Shown: positions 19,662 through 27,516 of the stretch, piece after piece | Position numbering within the stretch: position 1 is the stretch's first letter | How the letters are laid out: each line of letters starts with the position of its first letter | Source: DASUPK01 sp963728875 | Lineage (GTDB): Bacteria > Actinomycetota > Thermoleophilia > Solirubrobacterales > 70-9 | Direction: 5' to 3' | Assembly: GCA_963728875.1 (NCBI GenBank) | Contig: CAVSLJ010000007.1 | Location: forward strand, 124,001 to 188,000 | Length of the DNA: 64,000 bases | Position numbers and translations under genes: made by a program | Notes under the pieces: generated by a model | Seen by the model: the letters and a program-made list of their open reading frames with translations, nothing else | Databases searched by the model: none | Told to the model about the DNA's origin: nothing

Positions 19662-20261
19662 TTGCAGGGAAAAGGAGGGGTTGTTCTGCTGTCTCGCTCG
19701 AGTCGTCAAACCCGCAAGCTTGGACTGGCCGGACTGATCTTCGCGGTTGCGCTGATCGCCGCTGCGCCCGCTGCCGGCCAGACCGAGAGCACGACAACCG
19801 TCGTCCCAGGCGCCCCCGTGGGCTCGCCGGGTCCCACCAGCACGGCGACGATCCTGCCCGGTGGCAAGGCGAGCATCCCGCCCGGCGCTCCCTTCTCGGT
19901 GGCGCGCGCTATTCAGGCTGCCAACCGGATCCACCGTCGGACCTACATCTGGGGCGGCGGCCACCGAGCCTTCAAGGCGAAGGGGTACGACTGCTCGGGC
20001 GCGGTCAGCTACGTCCTGCACGCCGCCGGGGTGCTGAGCAGCCCGCTGGTGTCGGGGCAGCTCGCCTGGTGGGGGGTTCCTGGCCCGGGCACCTGGATCA
20101 CCGTCTTCGCCAACAAGACCCACACCTACATGTACATCGCGGGGTTGCGCTACGACACCTCCCCGCTGGGTGAGACGGTCAACCAGGGTCGCGGCCCCCG
20201 CTGGCGCTACACGCTGCGGACGGGCGCGGGCTTCGCGATCCGGCACTACGCCGGTCTGTGA
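19662..20261 (+). CDS. Exported NlpC/P60-like peptidoglycan hydrolase 1
   Basis: Up to 199 aa. The N-terminus is a signal peptide (LGLAGLIFAVALIAAAPAAGQ). A Thr/Ser/Pro linker is followed by the NlpC/P60-like domain: RIHRRTYIWGGGHRAFKAKGY, catalytic Cys in DCSGAVSYVLHAAG, and the His-containing strand NKTHTYMYIAGLRYDTS. The start is uncertain: TTG at 19662 overlaps the Shine-Dalgarno AAGGAGGG, so initiation at CTG 19686 or 19689, 7-10 nt after it, is plausible. Probably cleaves peptide stems of peptidoglycan. Unlike its two paralogues it lacks a c-di-AMP riboswitch. Confidence 0.75.
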   Translation: MQGKGGVVLLSRSSRQTRKLGLAGLIFAVALIAAAPAAGQTESTTTVVPGAPVGSPGPTSTATILPGGKASIPPGAPFSVARAIQAANRIHRRTYIWGGGHRAFKAKGYDCSGAVSYVLHAAGVLSSPLVSGQLAWWGVPGPGTWITVFANKTHTYMYIAGLRYDTSPLGETVNQGRGPRWRYTLRTGAGFAIRHYAGL

Positions 20262-20321
20262 GTACCCGCTCACAGATCAGCTGACCCTGCTACGCTGCCC
20301 CGCGAACCAAACGCCGAATCT

Positions 20322-20434
20322 CGGCCCCGCAGGTGTGGGCCGGGAGCGGGGGAACCAAGCAGTTGGGGCGAATCCACCGAAGGTGGAGCCGCAAGCTCCT
20401 TTAGCGGCAGCCCGTCAGCTAACCCCGTAGGCCG
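20322..20434 (+). promoter_or_regulatory. Cyclic di-AMP riboswitch (ydaO/yuaA class), copy 1
   Basis: The conserved core blocks are present in order: CCGCAGG, GGGAGCGGGGGAACCAA, TTGGGGCGAATCC, a variable stem (CCACCGAAGGTGG), then CCCGTCAGCTAACCCCGTAGGC. P1 is formed by CGGCC (20322-20326) and GGCCG (20430-20434). The Shine-Dalgarno GAAGGAG of the downstream gene follows only 2 nt after P1, so ligand-dependent control of translation or of the leader is feasible. This class binds c-di-AMP, usually switches expression off, and in Actinobacteria commonly precedes cell-wall hydrolases. Confidence 0.92.
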
Positions 20435-20449
20435 ACGAAGGAGAACGGT

Positions 20450-21022
20450 TTGCGGTCATACACACTCAGCAGGAAGGTGGCGCTGGCAGGGCTGCTGCTG
20501 CTCGCATCGCTCGGCGGTGCGGTGCCGGCCATGGCCCAGACTGGCGGGACGGGTTCGCCCGGCAGCACCGCGTCGTCCTCGACGACTTCGGCTCCGAGCG
20601 GGACCGCGCAGATTCAGGCTGATGGCACGGCCCTCCCCCCGGCGAACGCGCCGAGGCAGGTGCGCAAGGCCATCGCTGCCGCCAACAGGATCCACACCCG
20701 CCCCTACATCTGGGGCGGGGGCCATAGGAAGTTCAAGTCCCGGGGATACGACTGCTCCGGAGCCGTCAGCTATGTGCTGCACGCCGCGGGGCTGCTCCGG
20801 AGCCCGATGTCCTCCGGGCCGCTGATGGCCTGGGGAGCCCCGGGCATCGGTTCCTGGATCACGGTGTACGCCAATCGGTCCCACGCCTGGATGACGGTCG
20901 CCGGGCTTCGGTTCGACACCTCCGGAGCCGGCGAGTCCCTGAACCAGGGCTCGGGTCCGCGGTGGCGATTCAACATGCGCGCCGCCACCGGATACTCAAC
21001 GCGCTTCTCCCCAGGCCTCTAG
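20450..21022 (+). CDS. Exported NlpC/P60-like peptidoglycan hydrolase 2
   Basis: 190 aa from TTG 20450, with GAAGGAG 6 nt upstream; the homologous N-terminus of paralogue 3 supports this start. Signal peptide VALAGLLLLASLGGAVPAMA-Q, low-complexity Gly/Ser/Thr linker, then RPYIWGGGHRKF, catalytic DCSGAVSYVLHAAG, and NRSHAWMTVAGLRFDTS. No cell-wall-binding or coiled-coil domain, so it is a minimal single-domain hydrolase. Directly downstream of a c-di-AMP riboswitch, which ties its synthesis to turgor/cell-wall signalling. Confidence 0.85.
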   Translation: MRSYTLSRKVALAGLLLLASLGGAVPAMAQTGGTGSPGSTASSSTTSAPSGTAQIQADGTALPPANAPRQVRKAIAAANRIHTRPYIWGGGHRKFKSRGYDCSGAVSYVLHAAGLLRSPMSSGPLMAWGAPGIGSWITVYANRSHAWMTVAGLRFDTSGAGESLNQGSGPRWRFNMRAATGYSTRFSPGL

Positions 21023-21075
21023 CCGCCCCCGCCGGGCGGTCTCCACGAGGCCACCTCTCCTCCCCTAGGTGCGCC

Positions 21076-21133
21076 GCGTCGCCTCTCCCGGGCGGCGCGG
21101 CGTCGCCTCTCCCGGGCGGCGCGGCGTCGCCTT
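21076..21133. repeat. GC-rich tandem repeat, 24-bp unit, about 2.4 copies
   Basis: The unit GCGTCGCCTCTCCCGGGCGG CGCG occurs at 21076-21099 and 21100-21123, followed by a partial unit GCGTCGCCTT and a T-run (21131-21135). Each unit contains CCCGGG with pairing flanks. Lies between the second hydrolase and the second riboswitch; the T-run after the array suggests termination of the upstream transcript. Confidence 0.7.
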
Positions 21134-21262
21134 TTTCGGCGTCCGTGCGGGGGAGGAGCCTGCCTCGCGGGCGTCGAATCCAAAGATCGTGCGTGAAATC
21201 ACGAGCCAGCGGTTGTCGATTGCAATGGATCTCTCACGTTTGGTAAGGTCCCGCGCCAGTTA

Positions 21263-21387
21263 CGCCGAGTCCCATCCCACAGTGGAGATGGGAGCGGGGG
21301 AACCAAGTTTTGGGGCTAACCCACCGCAGTCGAAGGGTGGGGGCGCAGGCTCCTTAAGCGCCAGCCCGTCAGCTAACCCCGCAGGCC
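21263..21387 (+). promoter_or_regulatory. Cyclic di-AMP riboswitch (ydaO/yuaA class), copy 2
   Basis: Core blocks GGGAGCGGGGGAACCAA, TTGGGGCTAACCC, a variable GC stem, and CCCGTCAGCTAACCCCGCAGGC appear in the same order as in copy 1. A candidate promoter (TTGCAA, 18 nt, TAAGGT) ends near 21249. The Shine-Dalgarno AAAGGAG follows shortly after the 3' end and the ATG of the third hydrolase is at 21406. Confidence 0.92.
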
Positions 21388-21405
21388 TGCAAAGGAGAAC
21401 TGTTG

Positions 21406-21990
21406 ATGCGAAGCACACTTAGCTCCAAGCGTCGCCTCGCAGTGGCGGGGGTCACAGCGATTGCGCTGATGGCCGTGGCAGTGCCCGCGGCCGCCCAGAC
21501 CGGCGGTGTCGGCTCGCCGACCGATACGACGACGCCGACCACGACCGCACCCGTCGGGCCTCCAGGCAGGGCGAAGCTGCGGAAGGACGGCACCGCCGTG
21601 GCGCCCGCGGATGCTCCCGCCAACATTCAGGCGGCGATCGCCGCGGGCAACGCGATCCACACCTATCCGTACCACTGGGGCGGCGGACACCGGTCCTTCA
21701 CGGACACCGGGTATGACTGCTCCGGCGCGGTCAGCTACGTGCTGCATGCGGCCGGGTTCTTGGCGAGCCCGATGCCCTCAGGGCCCCTGGCGAGCAGCTG
21801 GGGCACCCCCGGCAAGGGTCGCTGGATCACGGTCTACGCCAACGCGAGCCACGCGTACATGGTCGTCGCGGGGCTGCGGTTCGACACCTCCGCGGCGGGC
21901 GAGCGCCTGAACCAGGGCTCGGGGCCGCGCTGGCGCAAGAGCAAGCGCAAGCCGCTGGGCTACACCGCCAAGTACGCGCCCGGCTACTAG
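21406..21990 (+). CDS. Exported NlpC/P60-like peptidoglycan hydrolase 3
   Basis: 194 aa. ATG 21406 chosen over TTG 21403 because MRSTLSSKRRLAV aligns with MRSYTLSRKVAL of paralogue 2 and the AAGGAG spacing is 8 nt. Signal peptide ends at AVPAAA-Q; a Thr/Pro linker follows; the domain has YPYHWGGGHRSF, catalytic DCSGAVSYVLHAAG and NASHAYMVVAGLRFDTS. Ends in a basic tail (RKSKRKPLGYTAKYAPGY). Controlled by the second c-di-AMP riboswitch. The three genes are an obvious tandem family. Confidence 0.85.
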   Translation: MRSTLSSKRRLAVAGVTAIALMAVAVPAAAQTGGVGSPTDTTTPTTTAPVGPPGRAKLRKDGTAVAPADAPANIQAAIAAGNAIHTYPYHWGGGHRSFTDTGYDCSGAVSYVLHAAGFLASPMPSGPLASSWGTPGKGRWITVYANASHAYMVVAGLRFDTSAAGERLNQGSGPRWRKSKRKPLGYTAKYAPGY

Positions 21991-22150
21991 CCCGAACGTA
22001 GATAGCGGGATGTCCAAGGCCTCCCGCGAAGATTGTCCATCCCGTCCTCGCGAGGCAGGGTGGCGCTCGGATATACCTATGGCCTGATCGGGGGTCGTTA
22101 TACGGTGCGCACAGCGAACCCGGTCAATCAAGCCCGCGAAGGAGAAGGCC

Positions 22151-23221
22151 GTAGCCTCGACCCAGGCAGCGACGAGTGAGGACGGACCCGGCACCACGCC
22201 CAGTGCCGAGGACGTCGACGTCCGCCTGGTCGGGGTGAGCAAGCACTACGGCGAGGTCGTCGCGGTCAAGAGCCTGGATCTCGAGGTGAAGCGGGGCGAG
22301 TTCTTCACGCTGCTCGGACCCTCGGGTTCGGGGAAGACCACCACGCTGCGGATGATCGCCGGCTTCGAGGAGCCGGACACCGGCCGCGTCGAGCTGGGCG
22401 ACAAGGACGTCACCGGGCTGCCCCCCTACGACCGCTCGGTCAACACCGTCTTCCAGGACTACGCGCTCTTCCCGCACATGACCGTCGGTGAGAACGTCGC
22501 CTACGGGCTGCGGGTGAAGGGCGTCGCCAAGGAGGAGCGCCGGAAGCGCGCCTCGGAGGCCCTCGCGACCGTGCGCCTCGCCGGATATGAGGGCCGAAAG
22601 CCCAACCAGCTCTCGGGCGGCCAGCAGCAGCGGGTGGCGCTCGCCCGGGCGATCGTCAACGAGCCCCGGGTCCTCCTGCTCGACGAACCCCTCGGCGCTC
22701 TGGACCTGAAGCTGCGCGAGCAGATGCAGGTCGAGCTGAAGTCGATCCAGGGGCAGGTCGAGATCACGTTCATCTACGTGACCCACGACCAGGAGGAGGC
22801 GCTGACGATGTCCGACCGGATCGCCGTCTTCAACGAGGGCGGGATCCAGCAGATCGGGCCGCCCACCGAGATCTACGAGCGGCCGCAGAACGCCTTCGTC
22901 GCGGGCTTCGTCGGCGTCTCGAATCTGCTCGAGCGCGACGGCCAGCGCTTCACGGTGCGCCCGGAGAAGATCTTCTTCGTCGAGAACGGCGAGGCGCCCA
23001 AGGGACTTCACGTCGAGGAGGGGACGATCAAGGACGTCTCCTACGCCGGGATGATCACGAGGTATCTCGTCGACCTCGCAGCGGGGGGAGAGCTGCAAAT
23101 CGTCCGCCAGAACCTGGAGACAACCTCCGCGGAGGTCCAGGCCGAAAGCGGCCGCAAAGTGAAAATTGGATGGCGAGCGGATCAGACCGTCGCCGTGAAG
23201 GGAGAGGAGGAAGGAAAGTGA
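22151..23221 (+). CDS. potA: Polyamine ABC transporter ATPase 1
   Basis: Walker A GPSGSGKTTT, signature LSGGQQQRVALARAI, Walker B RVLLLDEPLGALD, H-loop YVTHDQEEAL, then the PotA-type regulatory C-terminal domain with FTVRPEKI. The first standard start codon (GTG 22235) would delete the first strand of the ABC domain (AEDVDVRLVGVSKHYGEV). AAGGAG at 22139-22144 is placed ideally for codon 22151, which is GTA; initiation there would be non-canonical, or a base is miscalled. Overlaps potD by GTGA. Powers uptake of spermidine/putrescine-type substrates with the three following genes. Confidence 0.88.
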   Translation, partial: VASTQAATSEDGPGTTPSAEDVDVRLVGVSKHYGEVVAVKSLDLEVKRGEFFTLLGPSGSGKTTTLRMIAGFEEPDTGRVELGDKDVTGLPPYDRSVNTVFQDYALFPHMTVGENVAYGLRVKGVAKEERRKRASEALATVRLAGYEGRKPNQLSGGQQQRVALARAIVNEPRVLLLDEPLGALDLKLREQMQVELKSIQGQVEITFIYVTHDQEEALTMSDRIAVFNEGGIQQIGPPTEIYERPQNAFVAGFVGVSNLLERDGQRFTVRPEKIFFVENGEAPKGLHVEEGTIKDVSYAGMITRYLVDLAAGGELQIVRQNLETTSAEVQAESGRKVKIGWRADQTVAVKGEEEGK

Positions 23222-24447
23222 GCAGACTCAGAGCTCGCTCCGCCTGGCTGCCCGCCGGCATCGTCGGAGGGCTCGCCGCCACCATGCTGGTGATCGCCGG
23301 CTGTGGAGGCAGCAGTGACAACAACGACAACGGTGAGGCGCTGAAATCCGTCGGGGCAGGCGAGGGCAGTTTGAACCTCGTCGCCTGGCCGGGCTACGTC
23401 GCCGACCCGTGGAAGTCCGACTTCGAGAAGCAGACGGGCTGCCAGATCAAGCTGAAGGAGGCCGGCACATCCGACGAGATGGTCGACCTGATGCGCACCG
23501 GACAGTGGGATGGCGTCTCGGCCTCGGGCAACGCGACCGCGAAGCTCGTCGACGGTGGTGACGTCGCGCCCGTGAACACCGACCTGGTGCCCAACTACGC
23601 GACGATCTTCGACGACCTCAAGAATCAGCCCTACAACACGTTCGACGGGGTCAATTACGGGATCCCACACGGGCGCGGGGCGAACCTCTTGATGTCGAAT
23701 TCGAACGACGTCAAGCCCAACCCGACCTCGTGGTCGGTGATGCTCGATCCGGCCCAGGCCTCGAAGTACAAGGGCAAGATCAGCGTCTACGACGACCCGA
23801 TCTACATCGCGGACGCCGCCGTGTACCTGAAGGCCCACCAGCCTGACCTGGGGATCACGGACCCGTACGAGCTCGACGACGACCAGTTCAACGCGGCCGT
23901 CGACCTGCTCAAGAAGCAGCACCCGAACGTGGGTGAGTACTGGTCGGATGCCGCCAAGCAGATCAACTCGTTCGCCAACGGCGACGACGTGGTCGGCACC
24001 ACCTGGCAGTACCAGTACTTCGCGCTGCTGGCCGACGACCAGCCGATGCAGGCGCCGGACGCCAGCACCGGGTTCCAGCCGACCGAGGGTGCGACGGGCT
24101 GGTCCGACACCTGGATGATCGCGAAGGATGCGGCTCATCCGAACTGCATGTACAAGTGGATGAATTTCATCACCTCGCCCCAGGCGCAAGCCGAGGTCGC
24201 TCAGTACTTCGGCGAGGCACCTGCGCAGAGCAAGGCGTGTGATCAGAACCTTGTGCTCGCAGCGGACAAGGCGATCGACTATCCAGCGGATCCGAAATTC
24301 TGCGACGAGTACCACGCAGCGGATCCGAATTTCTGGAAGAACACCTACTACTGGAAGGTGCCGCTGGCCGACTGCGGTGATGACCGCGGCGATACATGCA
24401 AGGACTACAACGACTGGTCCGCCGCATGGACCCAGATCAAGGGTTGA
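23218..24447 (+). CDS. potD: Polyamine-binding lipoprotein 1
   Basis: 409 aa, GTG start overlapping the potA stop. Lipobox VIAGC (signal peptidase II) near residue 29, then a Gly/Asp/Asn spacer. The mature protein is a type-2 periplasmic-binding protein of the PotD/PotF class: LNLVAWPGYVADPWKSDFEKQTGC, GVNYGIPHGRGANLLMSN, a Trp-rich region WQYQYFALLAD, and TWMIAKDAAHPNCMYKWMNFI at the hinge-distal part. An unusual Cys-rich C-terminus (ACDQN, FCDEY, DCGDDRGDTC) could form disulfides. Ligand specificity cannot be read safely. Followed by two strong hairpins. Confidence 0.88.
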   Translation: MSRLRARSAWLPAGIVGGLAATMLVIAGCGGSSDNNDNGEALKSVGAGEGSLNLVAWPGYVADPWKSDFEKQTGCQIKLKEAGTSDEMVDLMRTGQWDGVSASGNATAKLVDGGDVAPVNTDLVPNYATIFDDLKNQPYNTFDGVNYGIPHGRGANLLMSNSNDVKPNPTSWSVMLDPAQASKYKGKISVYDDPIYIADAAVYLKAHQPDLGITDPYELDDDQFNAAVDLLKKQHPNVGEYWSDAAKQINSFANGDDVVGTTWQYQYFALLADDQPMQAPDASTGFQPTEGATGWSDTWMIAKDAAHPNCMYKWMNFITSPQAQAEVAQYFGEAPAQSKACDQNLVLAADKAIDYPADPKFCDEYHAADPNFWKNTYYWKVPLADCGDDRGDTCKDYNDWSAAWTQIKG

Positions 24448-24457
24448 TTAGCGAGGC

Positions 24458-25357
24458 ATGGAAGCGGCCGGCGTAACAACCGGCCGCGGAAGGAGGTCGG
24501 CGAGCCGCAGGCTCGCCGACCTCTTCCATGGCCGCCCCCGTGTCCAGGTGGGGGCGCTTCTGACCGGGCCACTGGTGTGGCTGGTCATCCTCTATCTCGG
24601 CTCGCTGGCGGTGCTGCTGGTCGCCGCCTTCTGGAGCGTGGACGCGCTCAGCGGCGAGCTGATCAAGGGCTTCACCTTCGACAACTACAAGGAGCTCTGG
24701 AACACCGACGTCTACCGGACGGTGGCCTTCCGGACGATCGGAATCGCGTCCGCCGTGACGGTGACGGATGCCCTGCTGGCCTTCCCCGTCGCCTTCTACA
24801 TGGCGAAGATCGCCTCCCCCAGGGCGAAGGGCTTCCTGGTCGTGGCGGTGCTGATGCCGCTCTGGTCGTTCTATCTGGTCAAGGTCTACGCCTGGCAGAC
24901 GATGCTCGGCGCCAATGGGCTGATCAACTGGGCACTCGACCCGCTCGGCGTCAGCGGCCCCGGCTTCGGCGCCACGGCCGTCTGGATCGTGATGAGCTAC
25001 CTCTGGCTGCCGTACATGATCCTGCCGATCTACGCCGGCCTCGAGCGCATCCCCGACTCGCTGCTCTCGGCATCGGAGGATCTCGGTGCCAAGCCGTTCC
25101 TCACCTTCCGGAGGGTGATCCTGCCGCTCGCCTTCCCGGCGGTCGTCGCCGGCTCGATCTTCACGTTCTCCCTGACGCTGGGCGACTACATCACGCCCTC
25201 CCTGGTCTCCCCCGACACCCAGTTCATCGGGAACGTCGTCTTCACCAGCCACACCAACAACCTGCCCCTGGCCTCCGCGTTCGCGACCGTGCCGATCGTC
25301 GTGATGGTCGTCTACCTGCTGATCGCCCGCCGGCTCGGAGCGTTCGAGCACCTCTAG
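24458..25357 (+). CDS. potB: Polyamine ABC transporter permease 1 (PotB-type)
   Basis: 299 aa with six membrane segments, beginning VWLVILYLGSLAVLLVAAFW. EAA loop: SASEDLGAKPFLTFRRVILPLAFPAVV. ATG 24458 lies 11 bp after potD, but the first 22 codons are also two perfect palindromes (24464-24487 and 24493-24523) and code for a low-complexity arginine-rich segment. A start at in-frame GTG 24548 (VGALLTGPLVWL) would leave a normal PotB N-terminus and put the hairpins in an untranslated spacer. Forms the channel with potC. Confidence 0.88.
   Translation: MEAAGVTTGRGRRSASRRLADLFHGRPRVQVGALLTGPLVWLVILYLGSLAVLLVAAFWSVDALSGELIKGFTFDNYKELWNTDVYRTVAFRTIGIASAVTVTDALLAFPVAFYMAKIASPRAKGFLVVAVLMPLWSFYLVKVYAWQTMLGANGLINWALDPLGVSGPGFGATAVWIVMSYLWLPYMILPIYAGLERIPDSLLSASEDLGAKPFLTFRRVILPLAFPAVVAGSIFTFSLTLGDYITPSLVSPDTQFIGNVVFTSHTNNLPLASAFATVPIVVMVVYLLIARRLGAFEHL
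24464..24523 (+). promoter_or_regulatory. Two perfect hairpins at the potD-potB junction
   Basis: Hairpin 1: GCGGCCGG (24464-24471) and CCGGCCGC (24480-24487), 8 bp, 8-nt loop. Hairpin 2: GAGGTCGGCGAGC (24493-24505) and GCTCGCCGACCTC (24511-24523), 13 bp, 5-nt loop. In ABC operons, stable structures after the binding-protein gene protect the upstream mRNA and lower downstream expression, giving excess binding protein over permease; that is the likely role. Confidence 0.75.
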
Positions 25358-25360
25358 GCC

Positions 25361-26215
25361 ATGACCTTCTCCCCCCGGACCAGGAACCTGCTGCGCGTCG
25401 CCGTCGGGATCACCCTCGCCTTCATCTACATCCCGCTGCTGGTGATCGCGATCTACGCGTTCAACGGCGGCACGACCTTGAAATGGCCGCTGGACAGCGT
25501 CACCACGCACTGGTTCGGCGATGCGATCCGTGACCACGCCGCCCGCACTGCCTTCTTCACCTCGATCAAGGTCGGGGTGGCCGCGACCGCCATCGCTCTC
25601 GTCCTCGGGACGCTCGCCTCCTTCGCCGTCGCCCGCCACCGCTTCTTCGGGCGGGAGACGGTCTCGTTCCTCGTCGTGATCCCGATCGCGCTGCCGGGCA
25701 TCGTCACCGGCCTCGCCCTGAGCGACACCTTCACGCAGGTGCTGGGGGTGACGCTCGGCCTCTTCACCGTGATCGTGGCCCACGCCACCTTCTGCATCGT
25801 CGTCGTCTACAACAACGTGATCGCCCGTCTGAGACGGGTGTCGGCCAATCTGGAGGAGGCATCGGCCGATCTCGGCGCCCACACCTGGCAGACTTTCCGC
25901 CACGTGACGCTGCCCAACATGCAGACGGCCCTGGTGGCGGGCGCCCTGCTCGCGTTCGCGCTCTCCTTCGACGAGATCATCGTCACCACGTTCACCCTCG
26001 GCGGCGGCCAGCAGACGCTGCCGATCTGGATCCTCGACAACCTCTTCCGCGGCCAGCAACTGCCGATCACCAACGTCGTCGCCGTGATCGTCGTGCTGCT
26101 CTCGATCATCCCCGTCTATCTCGCGCATCGGCTGACGCGCGAGGAGTCGATCAGCGCCCGTGGCGGGGGAGTGGAGCCGGTGACCTCCGCCGAGAGCGCC
26201 GTCGTCGTCAACTGA
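25361..26215 (+). CDS. potC: Polyamine ABC transporter permease 2 (PotC-type)
   Basis: 284 aa, three bases after potB. Six hydrophobic segments, starting LLRVAVGITLAFIYIPLLVIAIYAFNGG, the usual PotC N-terminus. EAA loop: EEASADLGAHTWQTFRHVTLPNMQTALV. FALSFDEIIVTTFTLGGGQQTLPIWI is the conserved late-TM/periplasmic segment of the family. Completes potADBC set 1. Confidence 0.92.
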   Translation: MTFSPRTRNLLRVAVGITLAFIYIPLLVIAIYAFNGGTTLKWPLDSVTTHWFGDAIRDHAARTAFFTSIKVGVAATAIALVLGTLASFAVARHRFFGRETVSFLVVIPIALPGIVTGLALSDTFTQVLGVTLGLFTVIVAHATFCIVVVYNNVIARLRRVSANLEEASADLGAHTWQTFRHVTLPNMQTALVAGALLAFALSFDEIIVTTFTLGGGQQTLPIWILDNLFRGQQLPITNVVAVIVVLLSIIPVYLAHRLTREESISARGGGVEPVTSAESAVVVN

Positions 26216-26238
26216 TCTCGCCGTAGACTCAGCGAGCC

Positions 26239-26898
26239 ATGCGGGTTCGCCAGGGAACCGCCGCACTCGTTGTCATCTGCCTTTCGGTCGGATTCGCGGC
26301 GGCTGCCCATGGCGCTGGGGAGCCGGCGTTCGGCTGCAAGAAGGTCCACCGCGGGCAGGCCGGGGTGGACCCGAACCCGAGGGGCCGGGCGCCGGTCGCG
26401 ATCGGCGACTCGACGATGATCCTGCCGATCCCGAACCTGAATGCGGTCGGCTACTCGGTCAACGCGCGGGGCTGCCGCGGCTTCCGGGAGGCGGTCAACA
26501 CCATCCGCAAGCTGAAGGCCAAGCACCACCTGCCCCACCTCGTCCTGATCAACGCCTACGGCAACGGTGGGGTGAATCCCCCCCTGATCCAGGATGCGCT
26601 CGACGTGCTCGGCCGCAAGAGAGTGCTCGGCCTGATCACCGAGTACAACGCGGACACGGGACATCCGCCCGCGCCGGACACCGACATGCTCTTCAAGGCC
26701 GCCCGGCGATACCCCCACCGGATCTTCGTCATGGACTGGGTGCGCTACAGCCGCTCACACCATGCGGTGGAGCCCAAGCCGGGCGCCTGGTTCCTCCCCG
26801 ACCTCTACCACCCGAACTACACGGGCGCCGATGCCTACGCCCAGTTCCTCGCCACGGCGCTGCCGCTCGCGACGAACGGTCACTTCCCGCCGCTCTGA
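26239..26898 (+). CDS. Secreted SGNH/GDSL-like protein 1
   Basis: 219 aa with signal peptide (ALVVICLSVGFAAAAHGA). Block I AIGDSTMILPIP (nucleophile Ser), block III-like LINAYGNGGV (Gly-Asn oxyanion residues), block V-like FLPDLYHPNYTG (Asp...His). Strongly similar in order and wording to the protein at 31634-32395 (both share 'NARGCRGF/NAKGCRGF', 'NADTGHPPAPDTD/DADTGHPPAPDTD' and 'DWVRYS/DWVKYS'). Probably an extracellular esterase or O-acyl transferase partner. Its stop abuts the opposing stop of the next gene (TGATCA). Confidence 0.8.
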   Translation: MRVRQGTAALVVICLSVGFAAAAHGAGEPAFGCKKVHRGQAGVDPNPRGRAPVAIGDSTMILPIPNLNAVGYSVNARGCRGFREAVNTIRKLKAKHHLPHLVLINAYGNGGVNPPLIQDALDVLGRKRVLGLITEYNADTGHPPAPDTDMLFKAARRYPHRIFVMDWVRYSRSHHAVEPKPGAWFLPDLYHPNYTGADAYAQFLATALPLATNGHFPPL

Positions 26899-27516
26899 TC
26901 AGGCGAGAGGTACGAGCTTCTTCAGGAGCCGGGCGAAGGCCTTTGCTCCGCTGAAGGTGAGGTGCAGCCCGTCGGGCTGGAACCAGCTCGAGTGCCCGGC
27001 GCTGTAGTGGACCCAGTCGAGGACCTTGACCCGCTCGGGATCGCGCTGGCCCGCGTTGCGAATCACCTCGGCGTCGTTCGACTCGCCTCCACCGGTCTCG
27101 CGCGGCGTGACCAGTCCGAGCTTGCGCTTCGGGCCCAGGATCTTCTTCGCCTGATCGATCTGGCCGCCGGTCACGGAGGCGTCGGCCCCGAGCGCGAGCA
27201 CGACCAGATGGGGGAGCTCGTGCCGGCCCCGGGCGTCACGCAGCAGCCGCAGCCCCTCGGCGAACTGGCGGCAGCCACGGGCGTTGGCCTTGTAGCCGAC
27301 CCGCGAGAGGGCCGGCAGCGCCAGCAGCATCGATGAGTCGCCGATCGCCAGGGGCGGCCGTGGGGCGACCTTGTGCTTCGGGCTCACGGTCTCGACGCCG
27401 CCGCAGCCCGCCTGAGCCGCGGGGGCCGCAACCATCGTCACAAGGGCGGCAACAGCCAGCGCGAGCGCGATCCCTAGGCTGACGCCCGTGCTTTTCCCGA
27501 CAGTCGAATTCGCCAT
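26899..27516 (-). CDS. Secreted SGNH/GDSL-like protein 2
   Basis: 205 aa from ATG 27516 (signal segment VSLGIALALAVAALVTMVAA, cleavage AQA). Block I AIGDSSMLLALP and block V FQPDGLHLTFSG are intact. The block III position reads LALGADASV, lacking the Asn seen in its paralogues, so oxyanion stabilisation would differ. Head-to-head overlap of 29 bp with the MBOAT gene start (27488), and no alternative start further in was found. Transcribed convergently toward SGNH protein 1. Confidence 0.78.
   Translation of the reverse strand: MANSTVGKSTGVSLGIALALAVAALVTMVAAPAAQAGCGGVETVSPKHKVAPRPPLAIGDSSMLLALPALSRVGYKANARGCRQFAEGLRLLRDARGRHELPHLVVLALGADASVTGGQIDQAKKILGPKRKLGLVTPRETGGGESNDAEVIRNAGQRDPERVKVLDWVHYSAGHSSWFQPDGLHLTFSGAKAFARLLKKLVPLA

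Noticed and set aside
21076..21133. Possible CRISPR-like array
   Set aside because: Units are directly adjacent without spacers and there are no cas genes in the window.
24437..26266. 609-aa minus-strand frame across potB and potC
   Set aside because: Asp/Glu/Arg/His low-complexity antisense product of two clear permease genes.
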